From NCBI GenBank assembly GCA_015295835.1, contig DVEG01000025.1:62001-126000 (forward strand): a stretch of 64,000 nucleotides of DNA. Direction: 5' to 3'. The notes under the pieces were generated by a model. The model was given only the letters and a program-made list of their open reading frames with translations. It was not told the origin of the DNA and did no database searches. The DNA comes from Oscillatoriaceae cyanobacterium M7585_C2015_266 (GTDB taxonomy: Bacteria; Cyanobacteriota; Cyanobacteriia; Cyanobacteriales; Oscillatoriaceae). The position numbers were made by a program, and so were the translations under genes. Below are positions 7,935-18,841 of the stretch, one piece after another. Position 1 is the stretch's first letter. The number at the start of each line of letters is the position of its first letter.

Positions 7935-9308
7935 TTAGGATTGGTTTTGCAAGCGGCTGGCAAAATTGATGCGCTCGCTAAGTTGTCGCAGGGTTTGGGC
8001 TAAAGTTGGATCTTTTTCTTTCAGCTGAGCAATTTTTTCACAACTGTAAAGTACAGTCGTGTGATCCTTGCCGCCAAACTCCTCGCCAATCTTGGGTAAA
8101 CTTAAATCTGTATGCTGGCGCATCAGATACATGCCAATTTGACGGGCTTGACTAATTTCCCTGCGTCGCGAGTTACCTTTAAGTTCGTCAATAGAGACGT
8201 CGAACATTTCCGCAACTGCCATCATCACTGCCATTGGGGTTGCCTCGACTTTTTCAGTTTGAGGATTCAGCACTGGGGCAATATTTTCTACTGTCATCGG
8301 CAAGCCGGAAATCGACATATATGCCACCACGCGAATCAAGGCTCCTTCCAATTCGCGAATATTTGAGGTATAACTAGAGGCAATATATTCGATAACATCG
8401 CGGGGCAGGCGCATGTTTTCGTATTCGGCTTTTTTTTGCAAAATTGCCATGCGGGTTTCTAAGTCAGGCGGCTGAATATCGGCTATTAATCCCATCGAGA
8501 AGCGAGAACACAACCGCTCTTGCAGGCGGGGAATTTGATTAGGGGGGCGATCGCTTGCCAAAACTACTTGTTTACCCGCTTCGTGCAAGGTATTAAAAGT
8601 ATGGAAAAATTCTTCTTGCGTGTATTCTTTACCTTCAATAAATTGAATATCATCTACCAACAGCACGTCTGCCGCCCGGTAGTGTTCCCGAAAACTCTGC
8701 ATACTGTCTTTGCGAATCGCCGCTATTAGATCATTAGTAAATTGCTCAGTGGAAACATAAAAGATTTTCGCATTCGGGTCAATTTCTAGACGATAATGGG
8801 CGATCGCTTGCATTAAGTGAGTTTTCCCCAAGCCCACCCCTCCGCATAAAAACAGTGGATTAAATTCCCGCCCTGGTGACTCTGCCACTGCCAGTGACGC
8901 TGCGTGCGCCATACGATTGTTAGAGCCTACGACAAAGCGCGAGAAAACATATTTTGGGTTAAGTTCAGTATGTCTTGTCGGGTGGCTTGTGGTTTCTGGA
9001 ATCCCCCCTGGAAAAGATGGCCACTGGAATTCTCTGTTACCGTTGCTGCTTCCTTCTTCTTGGGCAGTAGTGATGTAAATTTCCACCCGCTGCCCCAGAA
9101 TTTCTTGCACTGCCTCGGCAATCGTTTTGATGTAATACTTTTGTAGCCAATTACGGGCAAAGGGGTTGGGCGTGCGAATCACCAAACAGTTATTTTCCAA
9201 CTGCTCGGCTGTCGCCGTTTTGATCCAGGTTTCAAAAGTGGGGCGACTCAGTTGCTGTTGCAGCCGTTCTAAAACTTGATTCCAGAGAACTTCTAGGGAA
9301 ATAACCAC
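7935..9308 (-). CDS. dnaA: Chromosomal replication initiator protein DnaA
   Basis: Binds DnaA boxes and melts oriC. At 457 aa it has the normal length. Domain I is N-terminal ([25 protein letters not shown]). Domain III holds Walker A at about 156-164 (GGVGLGKTH) and Walker B at about 215-220 (VLLVDD). Domain IV has the DNA-binding signature [15 protein letters not shown]. Domain II is short. The origin and dnaN follow immediately on the same strand. Its own boxes lie downstream of its coding region, so autoregulation would have to act from elsewhere, or from the upstream region 9309-9627, where I saw no perfect box. Confidence 0.97.
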   Translation of the reverse strand: MVISLEVLWNQVLERLQQQLSRPTFETWIKTATAEQLENNCLVIRTPNPFARNWLQKYYIKTIAEAVQEILGQRVEIYITTAQEEGSSNGNREFQWPSFPGGIPETTSHPTRHTELNPKYVFSRFVVGSNNRMAHAASLAVAESPGREFNPLFLCGGVGLGKTHLMQAIAHYRLEIDPNAKIFYVSTEQFTNDLIAAIRKDSMQSFREHYRAADVLLVDDIQFIEGKEYTQEEFFHTFNTLHEAGKQVVLASDRPPNQIPRLQERLCSRFSMGLIADIQPPDLETRMAILQKKAEYENMRLPRDVIEYIASSYTSNIRELEGALIRVVAYMSISGLPMTVENIAPVLNPQTEKVEATPMAVMMAVAEMFDVSIDELKGNSRRREISQARQIGMYLMRQHTDLSLPKIGEEFGGKDHTTVLYSCEKIAQLKEKDPTLAQTLRQLSERINFASRLQNQS

Positions 9309-9627
9309 CGCTTACCTCTTCTGCCGCTCGGCTAAGTTATAGAAACTAGATAATCAATGTTATCGACTGTTTCCAGCGAGCGCGGTTCAGGGGGGGAGGG
9401 GGAAGGGGGGTTTCAAGGCATTCAAAGGAGAAAAAATATGCCCCCTACTGCTATTGTGGGGAAACTGGATCAAGCAGTGGAGTTTTAAACACCACAGCCG
9501 CGCTGTCATCAACATCATTATATAAGAATCTAAGATAAAAAACTCCAAGGAATAGGGTATGAGAGCCGTACAAGAGCGCACGCCGCCCTCTTGCGGTTAT
9601 GTACTAAAGCCTACCCCGCGCCGTTAA
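9309..9627. other. Intergenic gap upstream of dnaA
   Basis: 319 bases that must contain the dnaA promoter. A G-rich run lies at 9390-9410. CAAGAG near 9574 and CTCTTG near 9591 could form a hairpin. A 64-codon open frame here (9387-9581, minus) has no recognisable features, and I do not accept it. Confidence 0.4.
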
Positions 9628-10089
9628 TTATTTTCCGCCCGTTAAGCCGGAATTAATTGGCTGCATTTTCAGCCTCGTGGAAGTACTGGCATAAGAAGTA
9701 AATTTTAAAATCCCGAAAAGCCCGACAGCAAGAAGAATCAATAGGCAATATTTCAGATAAATTGGGCCAACTCGCCCTTCCTTAGAAGTGTTCCAAGTTT
9801 TGGCCCTAACCGTCACTTCTTTTTCGGTTACGCTGAGCAGTTCAAATTGCTTTAACTGTTTAAAAGCCAGGAGAATCTCTTGCTCACTGTAGGGGAAATC
9901 CCTAAACTCAGCACTCCATGCTTGAAAGTCTCGCATGTCGAATTTTAGGATATTATTTTTCTTATTGGCAATTTTCCGAACAATCCATTGATACAATAAA
10001 GTGGCACAGGGAGTAAGATCTTCTTGTAACATTTTTGGTGTGGGAATTAGTTTTTCCTTTATTATAGATCTCTCCTTGGGTTCCCACAC
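9628..10089 (-). CDS. Conserved hypothetical protein with C-terminal membrane helix, 153 aa
   Basis: The soluble N-terminal part (about 1-105) is helical and ends in a strand pair (LLSVTEKEVTVRAKTWN). This is a layout reminiscent of a winged helix, though no motif proves it. One membrane segment (about 112-128, YLKYCLLILLAVGLFGILKF) is followed by a short tail, so the protein is probably membrane anchored with its N-domain in the cytoplasm. It is divergent from def, and the roughly 100-base gap between them must carry both promoters. I do not recognise the family. Confidence 0.55.
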   Translation of the reverse strand: MWEPKERSIIKEKLIPTPKMLQEDLTPCATLLYQWIVRKIANKKNNILKFDMRDFQAWSAEFRDFPYSEQEILLAFKQLKQFELLSVTEKEVTVRAKTWNTSKEGRVGPIYLKYCLLILLAVGLFGILKFTSYASTSTRLKMQPINSGLTGGK

Positions 10090-10188
10090 CTTGACGTCTT
10101 AGCGCTGGCTAAATAAAAATTGTAATAAAAAGTAACATAATACTTGTACAAACGAGCGCGTAATCTTGTAGAATAAAGAAGAGCGAGC

Positions 10189-10722
10189 ATGTCTCAAATA
10201 CTACAAATTTATAAACTGGGCAATCCCATACTACGCCAGCCGGCTCAGCCTATCGAAAATATTTATGACGAATACATCCAAAACCTAATAGACGCTTTGA
10301 TTGCTACAGTTGTACCCGCTAATGGGGTGGGGATTGCAGCACCGCAGGTAGCAGAATCTTATCGAATGTTTATAGTAGCGTCGCGCCCAACTCTAAGATA
10401 TCCAAATGCGCCAGAAATGGAACCGACGCCAATGCTAAATCCGCGTATTATAGCGCGCTCTTCTGAAATTGTGAAAGATTGGGAAGGTTGTTTAAGTATT
10501 CCAGGAATTCGCGGGCTAGTGCCAAGACATCAAGCGATAGAAGTAGAATATAGCGATCGCAATGGCAAACTACACCGACAAGTTTTAACCGACTTTGTCG
10601 CAAGAATTTTTCAACACGAATATGATCACCTAGACGGAAAGGTATTCTTAGATCGAGTGGAAAGTACAAAAGAATTGATATCAGAAGAGGAATATCAAAA
10701 ACAGATTATTCAGAAACTTTAA
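10189..10722 (+). CDS. def: Peptide deformylase
   Basis: Metal enzyme that removes the formyl group from the N-terminal Met of new proteins. All three motifs are present: GVGIAAPQ (46-53), EGCLS (99-103, metal ligand Cys101) and HEYDH (143-147, ligands His143 and His147, catalytic Glu144). Length 177 aa is normal. The gene is monocistronic and ends 8 bases before the convergent glucosidase gene. Cyanobacteria often have more than one deformylase, so whether this is the main copy cannot be told here. Confidence 0.96.
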   Translation: MSQILQIYKLGNPILRQPAQPIENIYDEYIQNLIDALIATVVPANGVGIAAPQVAESYRMFIVASRPTLRYPNAPEMEPTPMLNPRIIARSSEIVKDWEGCLSIPGIRGLVPRHQAIEVEYSDRNGKLHRQVLTDFVARIFQHEYDHLDGKVFLDRVESTKELISEEEYQKQIIQKL

Positions 10723-10730
10723 GGTAGAGA

Positions 10731-12110
<1,380 letters not shown>

Positions 12111-12482
12111 TCACTTAAAAAACAAATACCGAACACCAATTATCAGCAAGAAAATACCGTAAAGTTTTTTCATCGTCTCACTACTAATATACGGTTGATT
12201 AGCAAACAGCGCCCCAAAAAGATTGCCGACAATCAAGCCGAGTGCAATAACACTAGCATATTTAATACTAAGATTACCATGGCGGTAATAGACAATTGCT
12301 GCCAGAATGCCAATCGGTAAAATTTGTGCCGCCACCGACGTACCCGTAGCGAATTTTTGATCCATGCCTAACAATAGTACCATTGCCGGCACCATAATAG
12401 CACCGCCGCCGATACCAAACATACCGCCGGCGACACCAGCAACTAAGCCGATGATTAGGAGCGAAATCAAGAGATTAGACAT
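12111..12482 (-). CDS. TSUP (TauE/SafE) family membrane permease, half-length
   Basis: The 123-aa protein has four hydrophobic segments and the TSUP glycine motif near the start (GLVAGVAGGMFGIGGGAIMVPAM). Members of this family move sulfite, sulfonates or other anions, but the substrate cannot be read from sequence. Most members are about 250 aa with two such halves. This is a single half ending in a natural-looking tail (LLIIGVRYLFFK), so it probably works as a dimer. It precedes the glucosidase on the same strand and is separated from argS by a terminator. Confidence 0.85.
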   Translation of the reverse strand: MSNLLISLLIIGLVAGVAGGMFGIGGGAIMVPAMVLLLGMDQKFATGTSVAAQILPIGILAAIVYYRHGNLSIKYASVIALGLIVGNLFGALFANQPYISSETMKKLYGIFLLIIGVRYLFFK

Positions 12483-12511
12483 GTCTATTTGCGAATTTAT
12501 TTTATTCTAGT

Positions 12512-12535
12512 AAAAAGGCTTTCGCCAACAAAGCC
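12512..12535 (-). terminator. Rho-independent terminator of argS
   Basis: On the minus strand GGCTTT (12530-12535 on plus as AAAGCC) and AAAGCC (12517-12522 on plus as GGCTTT) pair across a 7-base loop, followed directly by TTTTT. It lies just after the argS stop codon and before the TSUP gene. Confidence 0.75.
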
Positions 12536-12594
12536 GATACCAGAGCAAAAGGCTTTTTTACTCGTATTCTGGTAAAAGTATAGAACGAAACTAT

Positions 12595-14352
12595 TTACAT
12601 TCGCTCCAATACATTAATTCCCAGTAAAGACAAGCCAAGTTTCAAGGTTCGTGCTGTTAAATCGCACAATATCAATCGAGATGTTCGCTGGGGTTCCTCA
12701 GCCTTTAAAACTGGGCACTGTTCGTAAAATTTATTAAACTTGTCGCTGAGTTCATAGAGATATTGACAGAGGCGGTTAGGGAGCAAATCGGCTTCGACTT
12801 GCGCAATAACTTCGCTCAGTTGCAAAAGGTGTTTAGCCAGCACCATTTCGCTCTCTTCTTGGAGAATAATTTTAGCTTTGCCAGCAATTTTTTCAAAATC
12901 AATATCCCCTTTGCGCCCGATTCCCTGCACCCGTACATAAGCATAGAGCAGATAGGGAGCAGTATTGCCTTTGAGATCGAGCATCTTATCATAGCTAAAG
13001 ATATAATTGCTATTGCGGTTTTGACTCAAATCGGCATATTTGACTGCGCTCAAACCGATAGTTTTAGCAACACTGTTGATAAATTCTTCAGTTTCAAAGC
13101 GCCCTTCTTCTTTGATTCTGGCTTCTAAATCTGCGCGAGCACGAGCGATCGCTTCATCGAGCAAATCTCGCAGCCGCACAGTTTCTCCGGAGCGAGTTTT
13201 TAGTTTTTTACCATCTTCTCCCAGCACCAAACCAAAGGGCACGTGAACCACTTCTACATCTTCAGGAATCCAGCCTGCGCGTTTAGCAACCTCAAATACT
13301 TGAGCGAAGTGTGTAGACTGCCCCATATCGGTAACATATATTAACCGTTTTGCCCCGTCTTGCTGAATGCGGTAGCGCAGTGCTGCTAAATCCGTCGTTG
13401 CGTAATTGTAACCGCCGTCAGATTTTTGTACGATTAGGGGCAAAGGTTGCCCTTCTTTGTTAGTGAATCCTTCTAGAAAAACGCATTTTGCGCCTTGATC
13501 TTCTACCAATAATCCAGCTTTTTCTAAATCTTCTACGACTGCTGGCAAAAAGGGATTGTAGAATGATTCGCCTCGTTCTATTAATTTAATATCGAGTAAG
13601 TCGTATATGACTTGAAATTCCCGTCGGGATTGTTCGCACAAAAGCTGCCAAGCGCGGCGGCTGTCTTCATCTCCGGCTTGTAATTTGACGACTTCTTTGC
13701 GGGCAGTTTCTTGGAAGGCTTCGTCTTCGTCAAAGCGCTTTTTTGCTTGTTTGTAAAAGCTAACTAAGTCCCCTAAGTCAAGGGCGTTTGCAGTCGTGAG
13801 GGCATCGGGATATACTTCTCGCAGATAAGCGATTAGCATTCCGAATTGGGTGCCCCAATCGCCAACATGGTTGAGACGAAGTACATCGTGACCTCTAAAT
13901 TCTAAGATACGGGCGATGCTATCTCCGATGATGGTGGAGCGCAGGTGCCCGACATGCATTTCTTTGGCAATGTTGGGGCTAGAAAAATCTACTACCTGGC
14001 GCTTGGGTGTTTTGGCAGGGGCCACCCCAAGGCGTTCATCTGCTTGGATGGCCATTAATTGGGTTTCCAGATAGGCTGTTTTCAGGGTGAGATTGATAAA
14101 ACCAGGACCAGCTATTTGTGGGGGTTCGCAAATGTCGGCTATGTCTAGGTGTTTGACGAGTTGTTCGGCGAGCGCTCGCGGTGGTTTACCAAGTTTCTTT
14201 GCCAATGACATGGCGGCATTGGCTTGATAATCCCCGAATTTGGGATTCGTGGCGGGAACAAGCACAGGATCTGTGCCTGCCATTTCTGAGCCGAAGGCGT
14301 CGATAAAGGCTTTGTCAAAGCGGGCTTTTAGTTGTTCGATGGTAGAGTTCAT
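12595..14352 (-). CDS. argS: Arginyl-tRNA synthetase
   Basis: Class I synthetase that charges tRNA-Arg. It has 585 aa, the normal length. The N-terminal Add-1 domain is followed by the class I HIGH motif as HVGH in [21 protein letters not shown]. The KMSK position is degenerate (KKLKTRSG), as in many ArgRS. The C-terminal DALR anticodon-binding domain ends in [12 protein letters not shown]. The gene is monocistronic by spacing, with a strong hairpin terminator downstream. Confidence 0.97.
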   Translation of the reverse strand: MNSTIEQLKARFDKAFIDAFGSEMAGTDPVLVPATNPKFGDYQANAAMSLAKKLGKPPRALAEQLVKHLDIADICEPPQIAGPGFINLTLKTAYLETQLMAIQADERLGVAPAKTPKRQVVDFSSPNIAKEMHVGHLRSTIIGDSIARILEFRGHDVLRLNHVGDWGTQFGMLIAYLREVYPDALTTANALDLGDLVSFYKQAKKRFDEDEAFQETARKEVVKLQAGDEDSRRAWQLLCEQSRREFQVIYDLLDIKLIERGESFYNPFLPAVVEDLEKAGLLVEDQGAKCVFLEGFTNKEGQPLPLIVQKSDGGYNYATTDLAALRYRIQQDGAKRLIYVTDMGQSTHFAQVFEVAKRAGWIPEDVEVVHVPFGLVLGEDGKKLKTRSGETVRLRDLLDEAIARARADLEARIKEEGRFETEEFINSVAKTIGLSAVKYADLSQNRNSNYIFSYDKMLDLKGNTAPYLLYAYVRVQGIGRKGDIDFEKIAGKAKIILQEESEMVLAKHLLQLSEVIAQVEADLLPNRLCQYLYELSDKFNKFYEQCPVLKAEEPQRTSRLILCDLTARTLKLGLSLLGINVLERM

Positions 14353-14520
14353 CTTCTGGGATGCAAGGCGCTAGACTTATATGAGTCTAGAGCAAATACT
14401 TTTTTTAATGTAGCAGTGAATTTGCCTGCTCCCAACTTGCCCGCTTGCTATTTATGTTTTTTAAACCGATTTTTGATTTTATTTCCTTTTTTTGTTAAAA
14501 TCTTTACTTTTAAAATTTTC

Positions 14521-14802
14521 TTAATATGACAGTTTGATGAATCCGCGCCGCACGCCATAAAGTAAGCGGTTGATAATGGCGTGGTGTTCGTCGCTTACGG
14601 ATTCGGAAAGCAGTATAGACTGGAGCAGCTGGCGCTCAGTCAGGCTGATATATCCAGACATCAGTACTTTGCCAAACATATATTCTAAGGAGGTTGTGGC
14701 TGAATCGCTTTGGTGAAGTTTTTCAGGGCTATTTTGTTGGTACAGGCTCATCTTATATACTTGCTTGAAGTCATTCATGGCAAGACGACTGTTAATAGCC
14801 AT
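14521..14802 (-). CDS. Small conserved hypothetical protein, 93 aa
   Basis: The coherent region is MSLYQQNSPEKLHQSDSATTSLEYMFGKVLMSGYISLTER and a helical C-terminus (RQLLQSILLSESVSDEHHAIINRLLYGVRRGFIKL). It has no membrane segment. Codon use and amino-acid composition look natural. The true start may be an internal Met at about residue 9 or 18. I do not know the family. Short soluble proteins of this sort in cyanobacteria are often regulatory adaptors, but nothing here proves that. Confidence 0.5.
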   Translation of the reverse strand: MAINSRLAMNDFKQVYKMSLYQQNSPEKLHQSDSATTSLEYMFGKVLMSGYISLTERQLLQSILLSESVSDEHHAIINRLLYGVRRGFIKLSY

Positions 14803-15000
14803 TTGCTTGTTTCCTCCCAGTTTTTATTTATCAGTATGTGTTGGTTGTCAGCAAACGGCATCGGCAGAAGCGCTAATTTTGCGATCGCCAAACCTTCCGC
14901 AGTATCCCTATCAGTATAAACACTGCCCTTCTGCGGAAATCACGTAAATACTATGGAAAAAGAGGCTTGTACATTTAAATAAAAAATAATCACACCCTGC

Positions 15001-15396
15001 CTAAATTTTTAAAATTTCGTCTTCCTTAACCGAACGCCCTATTATTGTTACTGTATCTGTTTCCTGCCGTATTTCTTCCAGAAACTCTTTCAATCCATAA
15101 ATAAAGTCAATATTCCCTGATTTAATAGCCATGCCTATGCGTTGACTTACATAAACTCTGATTTTTTTTGTAGAAGAAACCTGAAATACTGGATCTGCTT
15201 TAGCTTTTTCTATGCTTTTTCTGATATAATTTCTAACTTGTTGTCCAGGAAAATATTTTTTCAAGCTAGATACAGAAAAGAGTCGCTTCTCAGAATCACA
15301 AGCAATTAATCCAGAAATATGTACGCCAATAATGATTACTTCGGATATGTTCGAATCATCGCTACCACCTAAACCATAATGCCCTAATTTAAGCAT
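15001..15396 (-). CDS. Hypothetical protein, 131 aa
   Basis: A soluble alpha/beta protein with strands such as ISEVIIIGVHISGLIACDS and KIRVYVSQRIGMAI and a mixed C-terminus (TDTVTIIGRSVKEDEILKI). No known motif, leader or membrane helix is visible. It is divergent from mtnD, 135 bases away. Its AT-rich codons differ a little from the GC-richer housekeeping genes around it, which could reflect horizontal gain. The function is unknown. Confidence 0.5.
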   Translation of the reverse strand: MLKLGHYGLGGSDDSNISEVIIIGVHISGLIACDSEKRLFSVSSLKKYFPGQQVRNYIRKSIEKAKADPVFQVSSTKKIRVYVSQRIGMAIKSGNIDFIYGLKEFLEEIRQETDTVTIIGRSVKEDEILKI

Positions 15397-15520
15397 CTTA
15401 ATATTTAAACTCTTATTAGATTTTTATTAAAAAAGTTTTAAGAAATTTATTGAAAGTATTTATTTTAAAAGTATAGCAGGGATGAAAAATTTGATAGAAT
15501 AACGCAGATAGCTAATCAAT

Positions 15521-15527
15521 GGGAGGG
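15521..15527 (+). promoter_or_regulatory. Ribosome binding site of mtnD
   Basis: GGGAGGG, four bases before ATG 15532, fixes the start of the dioxygenase gene. A TAGAAT hexamer upstream (about 15495) could be its -10 element. Confidence 0.55.
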
Positions 15528-15531
15528 AAAA

Positions 15532-16086
15532 ATGGCCATTTTGCAAAAGGAAGACGGTACAATTTGCACAGAAATGGAAGCGATCGCTCGCGAACTCGCC
15601 CCCCTCAACATTCAGCTTCATCGCTGGCCGATAGGAGAAAACACCCAAACCCGTATTCTACTAGCAAAAGAAACCCTCAGCGACAGTGAAAAAGAGCAAC
15701 TACTGCAATCTTTAGATCACTACTTTCAAGAACTCAAAAACACCCAAGGCTACCAGTCACGCGATATAATAATACTGCACCCAGCCACTCCCAATCTCGA
15801 CGTCATGCTCGCTAAATTCCAGAGCTGCCACACCCACGCCGACGACGAAGTGCGCTATATAATAGACGGCGAAGGAGTTTTTGGCTTCGTGCGCCCTGAC
15901 GGCAGTCAAATAGAACTCACCGTACAGCCAGAAGAATATATCAACGTGCCTGCTGGCACCGAACATTGGTTCCATCTGACAGCCGCACGCCGCATCAAAG
16001 CCATACGTTATTTTAGTGGTACAGAAGGCTGGGTGCCACAGTACACCGGCACCGAAATTCGCATCCGCCCCATTGTTACTGTTTAA
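15532..16086 (+). CDS. mtnD: Acireductone dioxygenase
   Basis: Cupin enzyme of the methionine salvage pathway. With Fe it turns acireductone into 2-keto-4-methylthiobutyrate and formate. Metal ligands are visible as His100, His102 and Glu106 in CHTHADDEVRYIIDGEG, and His145 in GTEHWFHL. It has 184 aa, the normal length. The mtnW gene follows 43 bases downstream on the same strand, so the two are probably one operon that covers the enolase and dioxygenase steps. The phosphatase and dehydratase steps are not in the window. Confidence 0.95.
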   Translation: MAILQKEDGTICTEMEAIARELAPLNIQLHRWPIGENTQTRILLAKETLSDSEKEQLLQSLDHYFQELKNTQGYQSRDIIILHPATPNLDVMLAKFQSCHTHADDEVRYIIDGEGVFGFVRPDGSQIELTVQPEEYINVPAGTEHWFHLTAARRIKAIRYFSGTEGWVPQYTGTEIRIRPIVTV

Positions 16087-16129
16087 ATAGCAGAGAATAT
16101 TAGCAATCTAAATTTGAGAAATAAAAAAA

Positions 16130-17290
16130 ATGGCAATTGAGGTAGATTATCGATTTCCGCCTGGAGTTGATGCGGAGAAACAAGCCAAAATTATCGCGGT
16201 AGGGCAAACTGTGGGAACTTGGGATGCCCGCTTTGCTCATCGGGAAGAATCGTTAAAATCACACCTTGCTTTTGTGGTATCGGTAAGAAAGGAATCTACA
16301 GGATACAGTATTGCAACTATCCGCTTTCCTCAAGCAAATGTGGAAAACGATATTCCCAGTTTGCTGACGATGATATTTGGGAAATATTCCATGGCGGGGG
16401 CGGCAAAAGTAGTGGCAGTGCGATTGCCAGAAAATTACGGGCAATTACCAAAGGTAGGAATCAGCGGAATACGTGAGCGCCTTGGGGTGTTTAATCGCCC
16501 TCTTGTGATGGCGATTTTTAAACCAGCTCTCGGACTTTCAGCAGCAGAGCACGCGGCGATTTTAAAAGAAGTTGCTACAGCAGGACTTGATATTATTAAG
16601 GATGATGAAATTTTGGGGGATTTAGAAAGTGCACCGACTTTAGAAAGGTTAAGAGCGTGTCGTCAGGTAATAGAGGAACTTGAAGAAAAAACAGGGCGAA
16701 CGATTCTTTATGCTGTTAACGTCACTGGTAAAAATCCTGTAGAAATGGCAAGGCGTTTAGTAAAAGAGGGAGCAAACGCGCTGCTGTTTAATGTGTTAAC
16801 TTATGGTTTTTGCGTGCTAGAACAATTGGCAAGCGATCGCGAAATAAACGTTCCCATTTTCGCACATCCGGCGTTTGCCGGTGCCATGTGTGCCGCCCCT
16901 GATTTTGGATTGAGTTATTCAGTCGTACTTGGAACCCTAATGGCGCATGCGGGAGCAGATGCCGTACTCTATCCAGCACACTACGGCAGTTTACCTTTTG
17001 ACAAACAGGAAGAGGAAAAGATTCGAGATAGTTTGCGAGCACGCAATGTTTTCCCGGTACCTTCAGCCGGAATTCATCCCGGTATAGTACCCAGAGCCAT
17101 TGCAGATTATGGTACAGACGTCATTCTCAATGCCGGCACCGGAATAATGGATCATCCCGATAATCCGGCAGCTGGCGTTAAAGCATTTTTTGAAGCGCTA
17201 GAATTAGCAGAACCGGGCAAACCTTTCAATTTAGCATCATTACCAGAGGGAGCCTTGCGTCGCGCTGTAGAAAAATGGGGAAATAAATAA
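16130..17290 (+). CDS. mtnW: RuBisCO-like protein: 2,3-diketo-5-methylthiopentyl-1-phosphate enolase
   Basis: Form IV RuBisCO homologue that enolises DK-MTP-1-P in methionine salvage. The large-subunit fold is clear. Key residues are Lys85 in MIFGKYSM (equivalent to the proposed general base of Bacillus-type MtnW), Lys131 in FKPALGLS, and the metal site IIKDDE with carbamylated Lys157, Asp159 and Glu160. A phosphate-binding loop SAGIHPG and a second one NAGTG are also present. At 386 aa it is much shorter than form I large subunits. Pairing with mtnD supports the salvage role over any carbon-fixing role. Such RLPs are known from only some cyanobacteria (for example Microcystis). Confidence 0.93.
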   Translation: MAIEVDYRFPPGVDAEKQAKIIAVGQTVGTWDARFAHREESLKSHLAFVVSVRKESTGYSIATIRFPQANVENDIPSLLTMIFGKYSMAGAAKVVAVRLPENYGQLPKVGISGIRERLGVFNRPLVMAIFKPALGLSAAEHAAILKEVATAGLDIIKDDEILGDLESAPTLERLRACRQVIEELEEKTGRTILYAVNVTGKNPVEMARRLVKEGANALLFNVLTYGFCVLEQLASDREINVPIFAHPAFAGAMCAAPDFGLSYSVVLGTLMAHAGADAVLYPAHYGSLPFDKQEEEKIRDSLRARNVFPVPSAGIHPGIVPRAIADYGTDVILNAGTGIMDHPDNPAAGVKAFFEALELAEPGKPFNLASLPEGALRRAVEKWGNK

Positions 17291-17312
17291 TTTTTCCGCG
17301 TATTAAATAAAA

Positions 17313-18188
17313 TCATTGTGGGGGTAACTCTAAAGGTAGCGCCCCTAGTAAACCTTTGCGAAAATCCATCAATACCTGTCGCGCCGAGCGCTCTATATCT
17401 CCACAATATTTCAACTGTGCTATAGCTTGCAGATATTGCTCTCCGTTTATCGAAGTAGGGTCTATTCCGTAACGCGATTGTAACAAATCAAGCGAGACTA
17501 ATCCGTTGCTGCTTGCCTGCAGATGTATGAGCAGATTAATTAATTCAGCCGCGACTAAATAGTTATCATAAGATGCCTCGCCGATATCGTCACAAATAGC
17601 TAATTTAATGGCATTTTCTTGATTATCAAGCCGCGAAGGAATCACTCCCGGAGCGTCGAGCAATTCCAGCTGCTCAGAAATGCGCACCCAATGCAAGTGT
17701 CGCGTCACTCCGGGGCGTGCTGAACTTTCTACAACACGACGGTTGAGCAAGCGATTAATAAGAGCAGATTTGCCGACATTAGGGAAGCCGATGACAACGG
17801 CGCGAACGGCACGGGGTAACATACCGCGTAAGCGTCGTTTGTGATTGATTTCCACCCCAGCTGCTTGTACTGCCTTTGCTAGAGCCTTTACACCTTCACC
17901 GGTTTGTGCATTGGTGAAATAAGGTTTTTCCCCTTGTGCCAGAAACCAAGCTAGCCAGCGCTGCTGTACTGGTGGTGAAATCATATCTAGGCGGTTGAGT
18001 ACCAGCAACCGCATTTTATTTCCCACCCACTGTGGTACTTGGGGGTGGTTCGTTGCTAGAGGAATCCTGGCATCCCGCACTTCTAGTACTACATCAACGA
18101 GTTTTAATTGCTCCTTGAGAGACTTTTCGGCTTTAGCAATATGACCAGGATACCACTGTATTGTCCTTTGTCTTTGTTTTTGAGTCAT
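17313..18188 (-). CDS. ylqF: Ribosome biogenesis GTPase YlqF/RbgA
   Basis: Circularly permuted GTPase needed for late 50S assembly. The motif order proves the permutation: G4 (LNRLD) at about residue 66 comes before the P-loop G1 (GFPNVGKS) at about 138 and G3 (DAPG) at about 175. The N-terminus IQWYPGHIAKAEK is the family hallmark. The frame is open to 18236, but ATG 18188 (MTQKQRQRTIQWYPGH) matches the family better. It converges with mtnW, which ends 23 bases away. A universal stress gene lies upstream on the same strand. Confidence 0.95.
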   Translation of the reverse strand: MTQKQRQRTIQWYPGHIAKAEKSLKEQLKLVDVVLEVRDARIPLATNHPQVPQWVGNKMRLLVLNRLDMISPPVQQRWLAWFLAQGEKPYFTNAQTGEGVKALAKAVQAAGVEINHKRRLRGMLPRAVRAVVIGFPNVGKSALINRLLNRRVVESSARPGVTRHLHWVRISEQLELLDAPGVIPSRLDNQENAIKLAICDDIGEASYDNYLVAAELINLLIHLQASSNGLVSLDLLQSRYGIDPTSINGEQYLQAIAQLKYCGDIERSARQVLMDFRKGLLGALPLELPPQ

Positions 18189-18252
18189 AGGGAATAGGAA
18201 ATAGGGGATGGAAGAGTAAATATTGGTAGAAAACAAAGGACAATATCAGTAA

Positions 18253-18663
18253 TTAGGGAACTACCAAAACCGGACAAGGAGAGAGGTTCATTACCCGAAA
18301 GGTGACGCTTTCCGCTGCCGCTTCCTCGATGAGGGCAGAGCCCTTAAAGCCCATGATAATTAAATCGGCACCTAGTTCGTCGGCAACGTCACAGATGGTA
18401 AAAGCTGGTTTACCTTGGCGCTCGATAATTTCTGGATTGATGCCATGTTCCTGAAACATCATTTGGGCGTTTTTGAGTAATTCGGCGATCGCTTCTGGGG
18501 AAGTCATCCCTTCAGAAGAAAGTTCTTCCCCTGCGACGGGCTCCTCTACAACTGACAGCAGCACCAAGCGGCTGCCGTAAGTTTTGACAATGTTGATAAC
18601 TGTATCAGCTGCCTCACGAGAGGCGCGACTTTGATCGATGGGAAAGACAACTGTCTTAAACAT
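18253..18663 (-). CDS. Universal stress protein (UspA family)
   Basis: Single-domain Usp of 136 aa from ATG 18663 (MFKTVVFPIDQSR). The N-terminal strand and Asp of the nucleotide site are present. The C-terminal loop reads MGFKG then nine residues then ES rather than the usual GS, so ATP binding is plausible but slightly altered. The tail LSPCPVLVVP is typical. It is divergent from pgk across 178 bases and upstream of ylqF on the same strand, possibly cotranscribed with it. Confidence 0.9.
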   Translation of the reverse strand: MFKTVVFPIDQSRASREAADTVINIVKTYGSRLVLLSVVEEPVAGEELSSEGMTSPEAIAELLKNAQMMFQEHGINPEIIERQGKPAFTICDVADELGADLIIMGFKGSALIEEAAAESVTFRVMNLSPCPVLVVP

Positions 18664-18827
18664 AAACCCGTCTCCGGTACACACTCTCAGATAAAATGTT
18701 TACGGCGAACCATCCGGTAGATTTGTTCCATCCGTCTAGTTCTGCGAGCCTTTATTCAGGGCTGCAGCGCTCGGCAAATTGATCGCGCCAAAGCAAGCGG
18801 TGGAATTGAGACAAAAAAGAGAGATTT

Positions 18828-18834
18828 AGGAGGT
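18828..18834 (+). promoter_or_regulatory. Strong ribosome binding site of pgk
   Basis: AGGAGGT, seven bases before a GTG at 18842. This near-perfect Shine-Dalgarno sequence decides the GTG start. Confidence 0.8.
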
Positions 18835-18841
18835 TTTTTCG

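Noticed and set aside
9387-9581. 64-codon minus-strand frame upstream of dnaA
   Set aside because: No motif or ribosome site, and it lies in the dnaA promoter region.
14332-14529. 65-codon plus-strand frame antisense to the start of argS
   Set aside because: Overlaps the conserved argS N-terminus; Phe/Leu-rich product from AT-rich promoter DNA.
16130-17290. RuBisCO large subunit for carbon fixation
   Set aside because: It is too short, lacks form I sequence features and a small-subunit neighbour, and sits beside mtnD.
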